The notes under the pieces are model-generated. The model saw nothing but the letters and a program-made list of their open reading frames with translations, did no database searches and was not told the origin of the DNA. From Curtobacterium citreum (GTDB lineage Bacteria > Actinomycetota > Actinomycetes > Actinomycetales > Microbacteriaceae): a stretch of DNA of 64,000 bases. Each line of letters starts with the position of its first letter. The stretch's first letter is position 1. The stretch lies in the NCBI RefSeq assembly GCF_006715175.1, contig NZ_VFMQ01000001.1:744001-808000 (forward strand). The letters are read 5' to 3'. The position numbers were made by a program, and so were the translations under genes. Positions 17,599 through 26,742 of the stretch are shown here, piece by piece.

Positions 17599-18615
17599 GT
17601 GATCCGTACCTCCCCCTCCTCGCGTCGCGTCCGGCGCGTGCTCGCGGCTGCCGGCGTCGTCGTCGCCGCGTCCCTCGTCCTCGCCGGCTGCAGCGGCGGC
17701 TCCCCGTCCGGCTCGGCCTCCGGCGACGCGTCCGGTTCGTCCGGCGCCTTCCCGGTGTCCATCACCACCGCGCTCGGCACCACCGAGATCCCCTCGCAGC
17801 CGAAGCGCGTCGTCGCCCTCGGCTGGGGTGACGCCGAGACGGCGCTCGAGCTCGGTGTGCAGCCCGTCGGCGCCAGCGACTGGCTCGCCTTCGGTGGGGA
17901 CGGCGTCGGGCCGTGGCTCAAGGACGCCTACACGAAGAAGCCCGAGATCATCCAGACGCTCGAGCCGAGCTACGAGCAGATCCTCAAGCTCAAGCCGGAC
18001 CTGATCCTCGACACCAAGAGCTCTGGGGACAAGGACCGCTACAGCAAGCTCTCCGCGATCGCCCCGACCGTGGCGATCCCGAAGGGCGGCGCGAACTACC
18101 TCACCACCACCGAGCAGCAGGTCGACATGATCGCGAAGGCGCTCGGCAAGGAGTCCGAGGGCAAGAAGCTGCTCAGCGGCCTCGACGACGCGTACGCCGC
18201 CGCGAAGAAGGCGCACCCGGAGTTCCAGGGCAAGACCGCCGTCGTCGGCTCGTACACGTCCGAGGGCTTCGGCGCCTACGCCTCGAGCGACAGCCGCTCC
18301 GAGTTCCTCAAGAACCTCGGGTTCACGATCCCGAAGGCCATCGACGAGCAGGCCGGGGACGCCTTCTCGGTCAAGCTGTCGGAGGAGAACCTCGACCTGC
18401 TGAACGCCGACCTGACGCTGATCCTGCCGATCTACGTCGACGCGTCCAAGGCCGAGGCCGACCCGCTGTTCCAGAAGGTGCCGTCCGTGCAGGAGGGCCA
18501 CTCCATCGTCGTCAGCGACGCGAACGTCTCGTCGGCGTTCTCGCTCGGGACGACCGCGGCGATCGAGTGGGCACTCGAGCGGCTGCCGGACGAGATGGCG
18601 AAGAAGGTCGGCTGA
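17599..18615 (+). CDS. Iron-siderophore ABC transporter substrate-binding lipoprotein (FecB/FepB type)
   Basis: The product is 338 aa. The lipobox is LVLAGC with Cys31 after a basic signal peptide, so it is an exported lipoprotein. The periplasmic-binding-protein-like fold for Fe3+-siderophores shows in the family patterns QPKRVVALGWGDAETALELG, ILKLKPDLILDT and the long central helix. The gene starts with GTG at 17599 inside a DtxR-type control region, so it is probably induced by iron starvation. No permease or ATPase follows, so it must pair with a transporter encoded elsewhere. Confidence 0.9.
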   Translation: MIRTSPSSRRVRRVLAAAGVVVAASLVLAGCSGGSPSGSASGDASGSSGAFPVSITTALGTTEIPSQPKRVVALGWGDAETALELGVQPVGASDWLAFGGDGVGPWLKDAYTKKPEIIQTLEPSYEQILKLKPDLILDTKSSGDKDRYSKLSAIAPTVAIPKGGANYLTTTEQQVDMIAKALGKESEGKKLLSGLDDAYAAAKKAHPEFQGKTAVVGSYTSEGFGAYASSDSRSEFLKNLGFTIPKAIDEQAGDAFSVKLSEENLDLLNADLTLILPIYVDASKAEADPLFQKVPSVQEGHSIVVSDANVSSAFSLGTTAAIEWALERLPDEMAKKVG

Positions 18616-18664
18616 GTCCGGTTCGTCGTACCGCTCGGCTCGGTGCTCCCCCGGATTCCTGGGT

Positions 18665-18711
18665 GAGCAGAAGACGTCGGGTCGCCTCGTGCGACCCGAC
18701 GTCTTCTGCTC
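18665..18711. repeat. Intergenic palindrome, family A copy 2
   Basis: Perfect 21-bp arms (18665-18685 and 18691-18711) surround a CTCGT loop. The arms contain GAGCAGAAGACGTCGGGT. It may terminate the siderophore-binding protein transcript, though there is no T-tract. Confidence 0.85.
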
Positions 18712-18742
18712 CACGGAAGAGGGGTGCCGGAGGTGACCGGCT

Positions 18743-18790
18743 GACGGACGGGAGGCGCGGTGCCAGCCGGCACCGCGCCTCCCGTCCGTC
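18743..18790. repeat. Intergenic palindrome, family B copy 1
   Basis: Perfect 22-bp arms (18743-18764 and 18769-18790) surround AGCC. The arm begins GACGGACGGGAGGCGCGG. Copies 2 and 3 are at 33043-33090 and 47764-47811. Confidence 0.9.
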
Positions 18791-19016
18791 TCGGGGTGCG
18801 CCCGGCGCGTCCGGGTGCTGGGTGCCGGGTGCCTGGCTTGCCGATCCGCGCGTGGGGTGCCGATCCGCGTGTGGGAGGCCGATCCGCTCGAAGAAGACCG
18901 TTCCTTCCTGCTCCCGATGCGCGTTCCGTCCTCCGATCGCACGCGCGATGGGACGGAACGACGCCGGCGTTCGGCGAGCCGGGGGTGCGTCGGGCGTGCG
19001 TCCGGCGTGCGTCGGG

Positions 19017-19433
19017 CTAGGACGCGGGGAAGGTCGAGCCGAGGAACGCGAAGATGAGGGCGATCAGCGGCAGCGAGCCCTGCACGAACGCCGAGTTGAG
19101 GTACCGGCGCCCCGTTCCCGCGAGGACCACGGCGGCGCCGAGCATGCTCACGGTCGAGAACACGACGAGCGGCCAGCCGGTGGCGCCGTTGCCGACCGCG
19201 ACCAGGGCGACGCCGACGATCGCACCGATCGCGAGGAACAGGTTGTAGAAGCCCTGGTTGAACGCGAGGGCGCGGGTGGCCTGCGCCTCGGTCTCGCTCG
19301 CGATGCCGAAGACGCGGCGCACGCGGGGGCTGGTCCAGGCGACGGACTCGAGGAAGAAGATGTACACGTGGACGAGGCCCGCGAGGACCGCACACACGCT
19401 CGAGATCACGAGCAGGACCGACATGGCCTCCAT
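19017..19433 (-). CDS. DUF1304 family membrane protein
   Basis: The product is 138 aa with four hydrophobic helices: SVLLVISSVCAVLAGLVHVY, then LFLAIGAIVGVALVAVG, WPLVVFSTVSMLGAAVVLAG and SLPLIALIFAFLG. The conserved family features are HVYIFFLES near the N-terminus and ALAFNQGFYNLFLA in the middle. The molecular role of the family is unknown. The ATG at 19433 was used; a second ATG three codons in follows GGAGG too closely to decide. Confidence 0.85.
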   Translation of the reverse strand: MEAMSVLLVISSVCAVLAGLVHVYIFFLESVAWTSPRVRRVFGIASETEAQATRALAFNQGFYNLFLAIGAIVGVALVAVGNGATGWPLVVFSTVSMLGAAVVLAGTGRRYLNSAFVQGSLPLIALIFAFLGSTFPAS

Positions 19434-19516
19434 TCTCGCAGCCCGGGAGTGGTGCTCCGTCCGCTGGGGCGCTCCGACCGCTGGGGACCCGTGGGCCTCG
19501 CCGGTAGGCTCGGGAC

Positions 19517-19858
19517 ATGAGCGCCGTCGAGCCCGAGTCCGTGCCTGCCGCCGTCGATCCTGCCGCTCCGGATCCCGTCGCCGAGCTGACGAGCATCCGG
19601 CAGAGCATCGACAACATCGACGCCGCCGTGATCCACATGCTGGCGGAGCGGTTCAAGTACACGCAGCGCGTCGGGTACCTCAAGGCCTCGGCCGGCATGC
19701 CCGCCGCCGACCCGAACCGTGAGCAGGTCCAGGTCGCCCGGCTCCGGCAGCTCGCGGCGGAGTCGCACCTCGACCCGGCGTTCGCGGAGAAGTTCCTGAA
19801 CTTCATCGTCGCCGAGGTCATCCACCACCACGAGCGCATCGCGGGCGGCGCGAAGTGA
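19517..19858 (+). CDS. Chorismate mutase (AroQ type)
   Basis: It converts chorismate to prephenate, the branch point to Phe and Tyr. The product is 113 aa with an acidic alanine/proline-rich extension before the all-helical domain. Active-site residues expected for AroQ are visible: the Arg in SIRQSIDNIDAAVIHMLAER, the Lys in RVGYLKA, and Arg/Glu in PNREQVQVARLRQL. TAGGCT lies 6 nt before the ATG at 19517. The next gene starts four bases before its stop. It could feed the same pathway as aroE. Confidence 0.9.
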   Translation: MSAVEPESVPAAVDPAAPDPVAELTSIRQSIDNIDAAVIHMLAERFKYTQRVGYLKASAGMPAADPNREQVQVARLRQLAAESHLDPAFAEKFLNFIVAEVIHHHERIAGGAK

Positions 19859-20976
19859 GTGGGGCGGGGTCGCTCGACGAGCTGGCTGTGCTCGACGACC
19901 TACACGTGCTCGTGGGGTCCTACACGGCGACGGGTGGCGGGTCGGCGACCGGCATCTCGATCGTGCACGGCACCACCGCCCACACCGCGGCCGTGATGGA
20001 CGATCCGTCGTTCCTCGCCCTCGACGGCGACCGGGTCTACGCCGTGTCCGAGACCGCCGACGGCAGCGTCTCGGCCTTCCGCCACGCCGACGGCGCACTC
20101 GAGCACCGCTGGGACGCGAGCGCCGGCGGCGACGCCCCCTGCCACGTCCGGGTCGACCCGTCCGGCGCGCTCGTCGTCACGAACTACGTCTCCGGGACGG
20201 TCACGGCGATCGGGCTCGCGGCAGCGGAGGCGCACGCGTCCGCAGTGCTCGACGGCAGCTCCGTCGGTTCCGGCTCCGCCGAGCCGCACGGGCTGGGCGA
20301 CCGCGTCGTCGTGCCGGACTCCGCGATCGTCACCGGCGTGCTGCCCGACGTCGAGGGTCCCGTCGAGGACCGGCAGGAGGGGCCGCACGCACACCAGTCC
20401 ATCGGGACGCCCGACGGCACCGTGCTGGTGGCGGACCTCGGCGGTGACGCGCTGCACGAGTTCCGCGTGACGGACGAGCCCGCGATCGACCTGGTCCGCG
20501 TGCACCACCTCGGTCCCGGGGTCGGGCCGCGGCACATGGTGTGGCTCGGCGACGACCTGATCGTCGCGGGCGAGCTCGACGGGCGCGTGTACCGACTCCG
20601 CCGGGACGACTCCGGGTCGCTCGTGCCCATCGCCTCGGCCGCGACCTTCCAGGGCCCGGTGGGGGAGTCGCTCCTGTCCCACATCGAGGTCGACGACGCC
20701 GGGCGGGTGCTCGTCGCCGTCCGTGGCCGGGACCTGATCGTCGTGCTGGACACCACCGGGGACGAGCTGGCCGTGGTCGGCAGCGCATCCTCGGGTGGGG
20801 TGTGGCCGCGGCACTTCGCGCAGGTCCCCGGGTTCCTGCTCGTCGCCAACCAGATGTCGGACGCCGTGGCGGTGCTGCCCGTGGGCGAGGACGGCGTGCC
20901 CGGCGGACCCGTGGCGCAGATCGCCGTCGGGAGCCCGGCGTGCGTCCTGCCGATCGCACCGTCGGCGAAGGGCTGA
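19855..20976 (+). CDS. Lactonase/6-phosphogluconolactonase-like beta-propeller protein
   Basis: The product is 373 aa from a GTG that overlaps the chorismate mutase stop (GTGA), so the two are probably translationally coupled. The opening LHVLVGSYTATGGGSATGIS and the repeated beta-propeller strands (HVRVDPSGALVVTNYVSG, HQSIGTPDGTVLVADLGGD, GPRHMVWLGDDLIVAGELDG) match the seven-bladed lactonase family. Some members hydrolyse 6-phosphogluconolactone; others have different or unknown substrates. The substrate here cannot be fixed by context. Confidence 0.8.
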   Translation: MSGAGSLDELAVLDDLHVLVGSYTATGGGSATGISIVHGTTAHTAAVMDDPSFLALDGDRVYAVSETADGSVSAFRHADGALEHRWDASAGGDAPCHVRVDPSGALVVTNYVSGTVTAIGLAAAEAHASAVLDGSSVGSGSAEPHGLGDRVVVPDSAIVTGVLPDVEGPVEDRQEGPHAHQSIGTPDGTVLVADLGGDALHEFRVTDEPAIDLVRVHHLGPGVGPRHMVWLGDDLIVAGELDGRVYRLRRDDSGSLVPIASAATFQGPVGESLLSHIEVDDAGRVLVAVRGRDLIVVLDTTGDELAVVGSASSGGVWPRHFAQVPGFLLVANQMSDAVAVLPVGEDGVPGGPVAQIAVGSPACVLPIAPSAKG

Positions 20977-20978
20977 CC

Positions 20979-21422
20979 GTGTCCGGGGGAGTGCTCGCCG
21001 ACGGGCCCCTCGCCGACGGGTACGGGCTCGTCGTGGGTCCGCCCCCGCTCGACGACTACCTGCGGCTCCGGCGGGACTCGGGCCTGTCGCCGAAGGAGCC
21101 CGAGCAGGGTGCCGGGGCGATCGCGGGGTCGTGGTCGGCGTGCCACGTCGTGGACCCCGAGGGTGTGCCGATCGCGATGGGCCGCACCATCGGGGACGGC
21201 GGGTGGTACTTCCACATCGCGGACATCGCCACCGATCCCGCGCACCAGCGCCGCGGACTCGGACGTGCAGTCGTCGAGTGGCTCGTCGCGGACGTCCGCG
21301 CGCGAGCGCCCCGAGGGGCCTACATCACGCTCGTCGGGGATCCGCCCGGGCAGCGGCTGTACCGGTCGCTCGGGTTCCAGGACGTGGCGCCCAGCCTGGG
21401 CATGGCGCTGCCGATCGACTGA
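20979..21422 (+). CDS. GNAT family N-acetyltransferase
   Basis: The product is 147 aa from GTG 20979, two bases after the lactonase stop, so it belongs to the same operon. The acetyl-CoA-binding motif A is IADIATDPAHQRRGLGRAVV; GDPPGQRLYRSLGF is the usual C-terminal GNAT motif. The N-terminal PPPLDDYLRLRRDSGLSPK resembles stand-alone GNATs of unknown substrate. A small-molecule substrate is likely, but nothing identifies it. Confidence 0.85.
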   Translation: MSGGVLADGPLADGYGLVVGPPPLDDYLRLRRDSGLSPKEPEQGAGAIAGSWSACHVVDPEGVPIAMGRTIGDGGWYFHIADIATDPAHQRRGLGRAVVEWLVADVRARAPRGAYITLVGDPPGQRLYRSLGFQDVAPSLGMALPID

Positions 21423-21441
21423 GCGGCGGCGCGGCGCGGCC

Positions 21442-21509
21442 CGAGACTCGGCTCGGCGGACGCTTTCGCGGCCGCCGACCCGCGAAACCGTCCGCGGGGG
21501 CGAGTCTCG
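21442..21509. repeat. Intergenic nested palindrome, family C copy 1
   Basis: Outer arms CGAGACTCG (21442-21450) and CGAGTCTCG (21501-21509) enclose a near-perfect inner stem (21458-21471 with 21480-21494). It lies between convergent genes and may be a bidirectional terminator. A second copy is at 33825-33894. A GCGACGGC-type short repeat follows (21508-21545). Confidence 0.75.
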
Positions 21510-21561
21510 CGACGGCGCGACGGCGCGACGGCGCGGCGGCGCGGCGCGCCGGCCTCGCCGG

Positions 21562-22479
21562 TCAGCGGGGGATGACGTTCCGGAAGGGGCTGCCCTCGGC
21601 CAGCGCGGTGACCTGCTGCCGCATCAGCTCGAGGGTGCGCGGCACGCTGAGGTCCGTGTTGCCGCCGACGTGCGGCGTGAGCACGGTGTTCGGGGTCGTC
21701 CACAGCGCGTGTCCGGCCGGCAGTGGTTCGGGGTCGGTGACGTCGAGCGCCGCGCTCAGACGGCCCGAGGTGAGTTCCGCCACCAGGGCGTCGGTGTCGA
21801 CGACCTTGCCGCGGGCGACGTTCACCACGAGGGCACCGTCCGGCAGTGCGGCGAGCAGGTCCGCGTCGACGAGCCGTTCGGTCTCGTCGGTCAGCGGGGT
21901 GATGAGCACGAGGACGTCCGTGTCGGCGGCGAGGGACGGCAGGTCGCCGAAGGCGTGCACCTGCCGACCGTCCTGCTCCCGAGCCGTCCGTGCGACGACG
22001 GTCACCGGGCACCGCATCGCCTCGAACCGGGTCGCGATCGCGGCGCCGATCGCCCCGTAGCCGACCACGGTGACGCGACGGTCCGCGAGGGAGCGGGTCT
22101 GCCGTGCATCCCACACCCCGGCGGCACGGTCGGCCTGGAACGCCGCGATCTCCCGCAGTGAGGTCAGCGCGAGCCCGACGGCGAGCTCGGCGGTCTCGTC
22201 GTCGTGGATGCCGCGGCCGTTCGCGAGCTCGGCGTGCTCCGGGACGTGCGGCACCGCGTGTTCGTAGCCGGCGCTCGGGAGCTGCAGCAGCCGCAGGTTC
22301 GGCAGCTCGTGCACGTACTGCCAGCGGTGCCGTCCGCCGAAGTAGAACGGCAGCAGCGCGAGGGCGACCTCGTCGGGTCGGCTGTACGGGCCCTCGACGT
22401 CCCACACGTCGAGCTCGACGCCGTCCGGCACGGGGCCGAAGCGGTCGACGAGCTCGGCGAACGGCAGGGTGACGATCAC
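21562..22479 (-). CDS. D-isomer-specific 2-hydroxyacid dehydrogenase
   Basis: The product is 305 aa from GTG 22479. It has an NAD-binding Rossmann domain (VTVVGYGAIGAAIATRFEA), catalytic Arg in NVARGKVVD, Glu in DVTDPEPLP and His in LTPHVGGN, the Arg/Glu/His set of this family. It oxidises or reduces a 2-hydroxy acid/2-keto acid pair with NAD(P)H; the substrate is unknown. It lies 61 bp downstream of purL on the same strand and could be read from the purine transcript. Confidence 0.88.
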   Translation of the reverse strand: MIVTLPFAELVDRFGPVPDGVELDVWDVEGPYSRPDEVALALLPFYFGGRHRWQYVHELPNLRLLQLPSAGYEHAVPHVPEHAELANGRGIHDDETAELAVGLALTSLREIAAFQADRAAGVWDARQTRSLADRRVTVVGYGAIGAAIATRFEAMRCPVTVVARTAREQDGRQVHAFGDLPSLAADTDVLVLITPLTDETERLVDADLLAALPDGALVVNVARGKVVDTDALVAELTSGRLSAALDVTDPEPLPAGHALWTTPNTVLTPHVGGNTDLSVPRTLELMRQQVTALAEGSPFRNVIPR

Positions 22480-22540
22480 CGCGCGACCCGGGTGACCGGG
22501 CCGGAGGCGACCACCGCCACTGCCGTCCGCCGGATCGACA

Positions 22541-24964
22541 TCAGCTGTCGGCGCGCGGCGAGAACGCGCCGTCGGTGGCGAGCGGGCCGCGGCCGACGTA
22601 GCCCTCGGTCACGTCCTCGGTGATGACGTCGCCGAAGCGGGCCGGCAGCGTCGCGGCGTGCGTGCCGCGGAGCTCGTCGAGGGTCGACTCGAACGCGCCC
22701 TGGACCTCGAGCGTGCCCGACGTGGCGTCGGTCACGCCGATGCGCAGCACCGGGAAGCCCCGGCCGTCGCACAGGCCCTGGAAGCGCACGTCGTCCTCGC
22801 GCCGGACGGTCACGATGACGCGGCCGGTCGACTCCGAGAACAGCGCGGTCGCGGTGTCGACGCCGTCGCGGGCCTCGAGCTCGTCGAGCACCACCCGGGC
22901 GCCGAGGCCGAACCGCAGCACCGACTCGGCGAGGGCCTGGCCGAGGCCGCCGTCCGCCAGGTCGTGGGCGCTGGTCAGCAGCTGCTCGCCGGAGGCCGCG
23001 TACAGCAGCTCCGCCAGGGCCTTCTCGCGCTCGAGGTCCACCGCCGGCGGGCGTCCGCCGAGGTGCCCGTGCACCGTGCCGGCCCACGCCGACCCGTCGA
23101 GCTCCAGGCTCGTCGTGCCGAGCAGGTAGATGTTGTGGCCGTCGTCCTGCCAACCCGAGGGCACCCGCAGCGCGACGTCGTCGATGATGCCGAGCACGCC
23201 GACGACGGGGGTCGGGTGGATCGGGGTGGTGCCGGTCTGGTTGTAGAACGACACGTTGCCGCCGGTGACCGGGATGCCGAGCTCCATGCAGCCGTCGGCC
23301 AGGCCCTCGACCGCCTCGGAGAACTGCCACATGACCTCGGGGTTCTCGGGGGAGCCGAAGTTCAGGCAGTCGGTGACCGCGGCCGGGACGGCACCGGTGA
23401 CGGCGACGTTCCGGTACGCCTCGGCCAGGGCCAGCCGTGCGCCCTGCTTCGGGTCGAGCTGGCAGTACCGGCCGTTGGCGTCGGTCGCGATGGCGACGCC
23501 GAGTCCGGTCTCCTCGTCGACGCGGATCATGCCGCCGTCGTCGGGGAAGGACAGCGCGGTGTTGCCGAGCACGTAGGTGTCGTACTGGTTGGTGACCCAG
23601 TTCTTCGACGCCAGGTTCGGCGAACCGAGCAGCTGCAGGAACTGCGCCTTGAGCGCCGGGCCGTCGGTCGGACGGTCGAGCGAGGCCGCGGTGTCGGCCT
23701 GCAGGGCGTCGATCCACGTCGGGTAGGCGACCGGGCGGTCGTACACGGGCCCGTCGACGGCCACGGTGCGCGGGTCGACGTTGACGATCTCCTGGCCCTG
23801 CCAGTCGATGACGAGACGGCCGGTGCCGGTGACCTCGCCCAGGACGCTGGTCTCGACCTCCCACTTGCCGACGACCGCGAGGAACTCGTCGAGCTTCTCG
23901 GGACGGACGACGGCCATCATGCGCTCCTGGCTCTCCGACATGAGGATCTCCTCTGCCGTGAGCGTGGGGTCGCGGAGCAGCACGTCGTCGAGCGAGATGT
24001 GCATGCCACCGTCGCCGTTGCTCGCGAGCTCCGACGTGGCGCACGAGATCCCGGCGGCGCCGAGGTCCTGGATGCCCTCGACCAGTTCCTTCTGGAACAG
24101 CTCGAGGCAGCACTCGATGAGCACCTTCTCGGCGAAGGGGTCGCCGACCTGGACCGCCGGACGCTTGGTCGGGCCGCCCTCGGTGAAGGTGTCGGACGCC
24201 AGGATCGACGCGCCGCCGATGCCGTCGCCACCCGTGCGGGCACCGAAGAGCACGACCTTGTTGCCGGCGCCGGAGGCGTTCGCCAGGTGCAGGTCCTCGT
24301 GCCGCAGGACACCGACCGCGAGGGCGTTCACCAGCGGGTTGCCCTGGTACACCGGGTCGAAGTAGGTCTCGCCGCCGATGTTCGGCAGACCGAGGCAGTT
24401 GCCGTAGAACGAGATGCCGCCGACGACACCGTGCACGACGCGGGCGGTGTCCTCGTGGTCGATCGCGCCGAAGCGGAGCTGGTCCATCACGGCGACCGGA
24501 CGCGCGCCCATCGAGATGATGTCGCGGACGATGCCACCGACACCGGTCGCGGCGCCCTGGTACGGCTCGACGTAGGACGGGTGGTTGTGCGACTCGACCT
24601 TGAAGGTCACCGCCCAGCCGTTGCCCACGTCGACGACACCGGCGTTCTCGCCCATGCCGACCATGAGGTTCTTGGTCATCTCCGGCGTGACCTTCTTGCC
24701 GAACTGCCGCAGGTAGTTCTTGCTCGACTTGTACGAGCAGTGCTCCGACCACATCACGGAGTACATCGCGAGCTCGCCCGAGGTGGGGCGGCGCCCCAGG
24801 ATCTCGCGGATCTTCGCGTACTCGTCGGCCTTGAGCCCGAGGGCCTCGTACGGCTGCTCCTTGTCGGGCGTCGCGGCGGCGTCCTGGACGGTGTCGGGCT
24901 TCGGGCGAACGTGGGTCGTCACGGTGTTGTCGTTCCCTGTCACTGGAGTCGTGGCCGCGGTCAC
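22541..24964 (-). CDS. purL: Phosphoribosylformylglycinamidine synthase subunit PurL
   Basis: The ATP-dependent synthetase subunit of FGAM synthase, fourth step of purine synthesis. It takes ammonia from PurQ and is assembled through PurS. The product is 807 aa from GTG 24964, which overlaps the purQ stop (GTGA); GTG codons further in are possible, since the first ~35 residues ([20 protein letters not shown]) are not conserved. Family motifs seen are [54 protein letters not shown] and [11 protein letters not shown]. The length fits the small PurL of Gram-positive bacteria, which lacks the fused glutaminase. Confidence 0.95.
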   Translation of the reverse strand: MTAATTPVTGNDNTVTTHVRPKPDTVQDAAATPDKEQPYEALGLKADEYAKIREILGRRPTSGELAMYSVMWSEHCSYKSSKNYLRQFGKKVTPEMTKNLMVGMGENAGVVDVGNGWAVTFKVESHNHPSYVEPYQGAATGVGGIVRDIISMGARPVAVMDQLRFGAIDHEDTARVVHGVVGGISFYGNCLGLPNIGGETYFDPVYQGNPLVNALAVGVLRHEDLHLANASGAGNKVVLFGARTGGDGIGGASILASDTFTEGGPTKRPAVQVGDPFAEKVLIECCLELFQKELVEGIQDLGAAGISCATSELASNGDGGMHISLDDVLLRDPTLTAEEILMSESQERMMAVVRPEKLDEFLAVVGKWEVETSVLGEVTGTGRLVIDWQGQEIVNVDPRTVAVDGPVYDRPVAYPTWIDALQADTAASLDRPTDGPALKAQFLQLLGSPNLASKNWVTNQYDTYVLGNTALSFPDDGGMIRVDEETGLGVAIATDANGRYCQLDPKQGARLALAEAYRNVAVTGAVPAAVTDCLNFGSPENPEVMWQFSEAVEGLADGCMELGIPVTGGNVSFYNQTGTTPIHPTPVVGVLGIIDDVALRVPSGWQDDGHNIYLLGTTSLELDGSAWAGTVHGHLGGRPPAVDLEREKALAELLYAASGEQLLTSAHDLADGGLGQALAESVLRFGLGARVVLDELEARDGVDTATALFSESTGRVIVTVRREDDVRFQGLCDGRGFPVLRIGVTDATSGTLEVQGAFESTLDELRGTHAATLPARFGDVITEDVTEGYVGRGPLATDGAFSPRADS

Positions 24965-25665
24965 TTGACCAGCGTCGACTCGATCACGGAGGTGAAGAAG
25001 GTGAGGCCGTCCGTGCCGGAGGCCATCGCCGCGGGGGTGTCCGGGCCGAACCCGGGCTCCGTCGCGTGCTCGGGGTGGGGCATCAGCCCGACGACGTTGC
25101 CGCGCTCGTTCGAGACGCCCGCGATGTCGTCGATCGACCCGTTCGGGTTCACGCCGACGTAGCGGAACACGACCTGGCCGTTGTCCTCGATCCGCTTGAT
25201 CTCGTCGGCGTCCGCGACGAAGCGGCCGTCGGCGTTCTTCAGCGGGATGGTGATCTCCTGCTGGGCGTCGAAGCCCGAGGTCCACGCGGTGCCGGCGTTC
25301 TCGACGCGGAGCTTCTGGTCGCGCCGGATGAACTGCTGGTGGGCGTTGCGGGTGTGCGCGCCCGGCACCAGTCGTGCCTCGGCCAGCATCTGGAAGCCGT
25401 TGCAGATGCCGAGCACGGGCATGCCCTTGCCGGCGGCGTCGATGACCTCGGCCATGATCGGGGCCTTCGCCGCGATCGCACCGGCACGCAGGTAGTCGCC
25501 GTACGAGAACCCGCCGGGGAGGATGATCGCCTCGGCCCCCTGCAGGTCGTGGTCGCCGTGCCAGAGCGCGACGGGTTCGCCGCCGGCCAGCCGGACCGCG
25601 CGCTGGGCGTCGCGGTCGTCGAGCGAGCCGGGGAAGGTGATGACGCCGATCCGCATGCGGCTCAC
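24961..25665 (-). CDS. purQ: Phosphoribosylformylglycinamidine synthase glutaminase subunit PurQ
   Basis: A class I glutamine amidotransferase that supplies ammonia to PurL. The product is 234 aa. The nucleophile Cys is in [12 protein letters not shown], and His/Glu of the triad are in [12 protein letters not shown]; the oxyanion region is [17 protein letters not shown]. The GTG at 25665 overlaps the purS stop; an ATG three codons in (25656, [11 protein letters not shown]) is equally plausible. It is coupled to purS upstream and purL downstream. Confidence 0.95.
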   Translation of the reverse strand: MSRMRIGVITFPGSLDDRDAQRAVRLAGGEPVALWHGDHDLQGAEAIILPGGFSYGDYLRAGAIAAKAPIMAEVIDAAGKGMPVLGICNGFQMLAEARLVPGAHTRNAHQQFIRRDQKLRVENAGTAWTSGFDAQQEITIPLKNADGRFVADADEIKRIEDNGQVVFRYVGVNPNGSIDDIAGVSNERGNVVGLMPHPEHATEPGFGPDTPAAMASGTDGLTFFTSVIESTLVK

Positions 25666-25916
25666 GCCTGCTCGGCGACGGTGACCGAGACGACGTCCTC
25701 GATCACGGCGTTCGAGAAGACGTCGGCCGCGATCTCGCGGACCTCGGCCAGCTTCGCGTCGTCGACGGGGCCGTCGACGGCGATCTCGAAGCGCTTGCCG
25801 ATGCGGACGTCGGTCAGGTCGGCCTTGCCGAGACGGGCGAGCGCGTTGCCCACCGCCTTGCCCTGGGGATCGAGGATCTCAGCCTTGGGCATGACCTCGA
25901 CGACGATGGTTGGCAC
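25662..25916 (-). CDS. purS: Phosphoribosylformylglycinamidine synthase subunit PurS
   Basis: A small structural subunit that bridges PurL and PurQ. The product is 84 aa from GTG 25916, with GGAG at a usable distance upstream. It matches the family throughout: [31 protein letters not shown], and [17 protein letters not shown] ending [13 protein letters not shown]. It is the first gene of the purSQL operon and is divergent from padR. The purine-responsive regulation is not visible in the 220-bp upstream gap. Confidence 0.93.
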   Translation of the reverse strand: MPTIVVEVMPKAEILDPQGKAVGNALARLGKADLTDVRIGKRFEIAVDGPVDDAKLAEVREIAADVFSNAVIEDVVSVTVAEQA

Positions 25917-26054
25917 GTGTTCACTCCAGCGCTTGGGTGGGTTGGGTGGGACGCGACCAGTCTACGGTCCGCGCGCGACGCGCCGGGACCGCACCGTGCC
26001 TCCTGTGCGGAACTGCACGCGCGGTGCGCGCCTGTGGAGGACGCGCCCGTCTGG

Positions 26055-26116
26055 TTGCCGATGGCTGCTCCAAGGCGTACATTCCAAGTCGAATGATCGG
26101 GACGGAACAATCCGTC
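26055..26116 (+). promoter_or_regulatory. Promoter and palindromic operator of the padR-MFS operon
   Basis: TTGCCG (26055-26060) and TACATT (26078-26083) are separated by exactly 17 bp, a good -35/-10 pair. GACGGA (26101-26106) and TCCGTC (26111-26116) form an inverted repeat with a 4-bp centre just after the expected start point. PadR regulators often bind their own promoter region, so this is a likely autorepression site. Confidence 0.6.
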
Positions 26117-26136
26117 ATGTCGGACTGGAGGCACGG

Positions 26137-26742
26137 ATGGCGTCGCTCACGCCGCTCGCGTTCGCCGCGCTCGGGCTCCTCGCAGAGGGCCCCACGCACC
26201 CGTACGAGATGTTCCAGACGATGACCCACCGGCGCGACGGGCGGAACGTCAAGGTCCGGCCGGGCACCCTCTACCACCAGGTCGGCCGCCTCGTGGAGCT
26301 CGGCCTCGCCGAGGTCGTCGGCACCGACCGCGAGGGCAACCGACCGGAACGCACCACCTACGCGATCACCGAGAGCGGGTGGACGGTGCTGCACGACGGC
26401 CTGGTCGGCATGCTCGCCGACCCCGCCGACGAGTACCCGGTGTTCCACCTGGCGCTCGCTGAGGTCGAGAACCTGCCCCTCGCCGAGGCCGTCGACGCGC
26501 TCGGCCGGCGGGTGCACGCGCTCGAGCGGCAGCGGGACGAGGCCGACGAGATCCTCGACGTCGTCCGCGGCAAGGACCTGCCCGAGCGGTACTGGCTGGA
26601 CGTGTCGTACGTCCGTGCCATGCTGACCGCCCAGATCGAGTGGCTCCGTGCCACGACGGAACGCCTCCGGAACGGCGCCGTCCCCTGGACCGACCCGGTC
26701 CTCCCCGACACCACCACCAGCAGCAAGGAACACACTCGATGA
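26137..26742 (+). CDS. PadR family transcriptional regulator
   Basis: The product is 201 aa from ATG 26137, with GGAGG upstream. The N-terminal winged helix (PLAFAALGLLAEGPTHPYEM, then KVRPGTLYHQVGRLVELGLA and RTTYAITESGW) is the PadR DNA-binding domain. A C-terminal helical dimerisation domain follows, with a long coiled-coil stretch (ALERQRDEADEILDVVRG). The stop overlaps the exporter start (ATGA). It probably represses the exporter until a toxic compound binds; the inducer is unknown. Confidence 0.9.
   Translation: MASLTPLAFAALGLLAEGPTHPYEMFQTMTHRRDGRNVKVRPGTLYHQVGRLVELGLAEVVGTDREGNRPERTTYAITESGWTVLHDGLVGMLADPADEYPVFHLALAEVENLPLAEAVDALGRRVHALERQRDEADEILDVVRGKDLPERYWLDVSYVRAMLTAQIEWLRATTERLRNGAVPWTDPVLPDTTTSSKEHTR

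Larger units (their letters stand above)
18616..19016. other. 401-bp gene-free region full of palindromes
   Basis: The region between the siderophore-binding protein gene and the convergent DUF1304 gene contains one family A and one family B palindrome (listed separately). A third hairpin, GTTCCGTCC (18923-18931) with GGACGGAAC (18951-18959), follows. There are three short near-repeats of TGCCGATCCGCGYGTGGG-like sequence between about 18839 and 18895. No credible coding sequence was seen. Confidence 0.65.
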
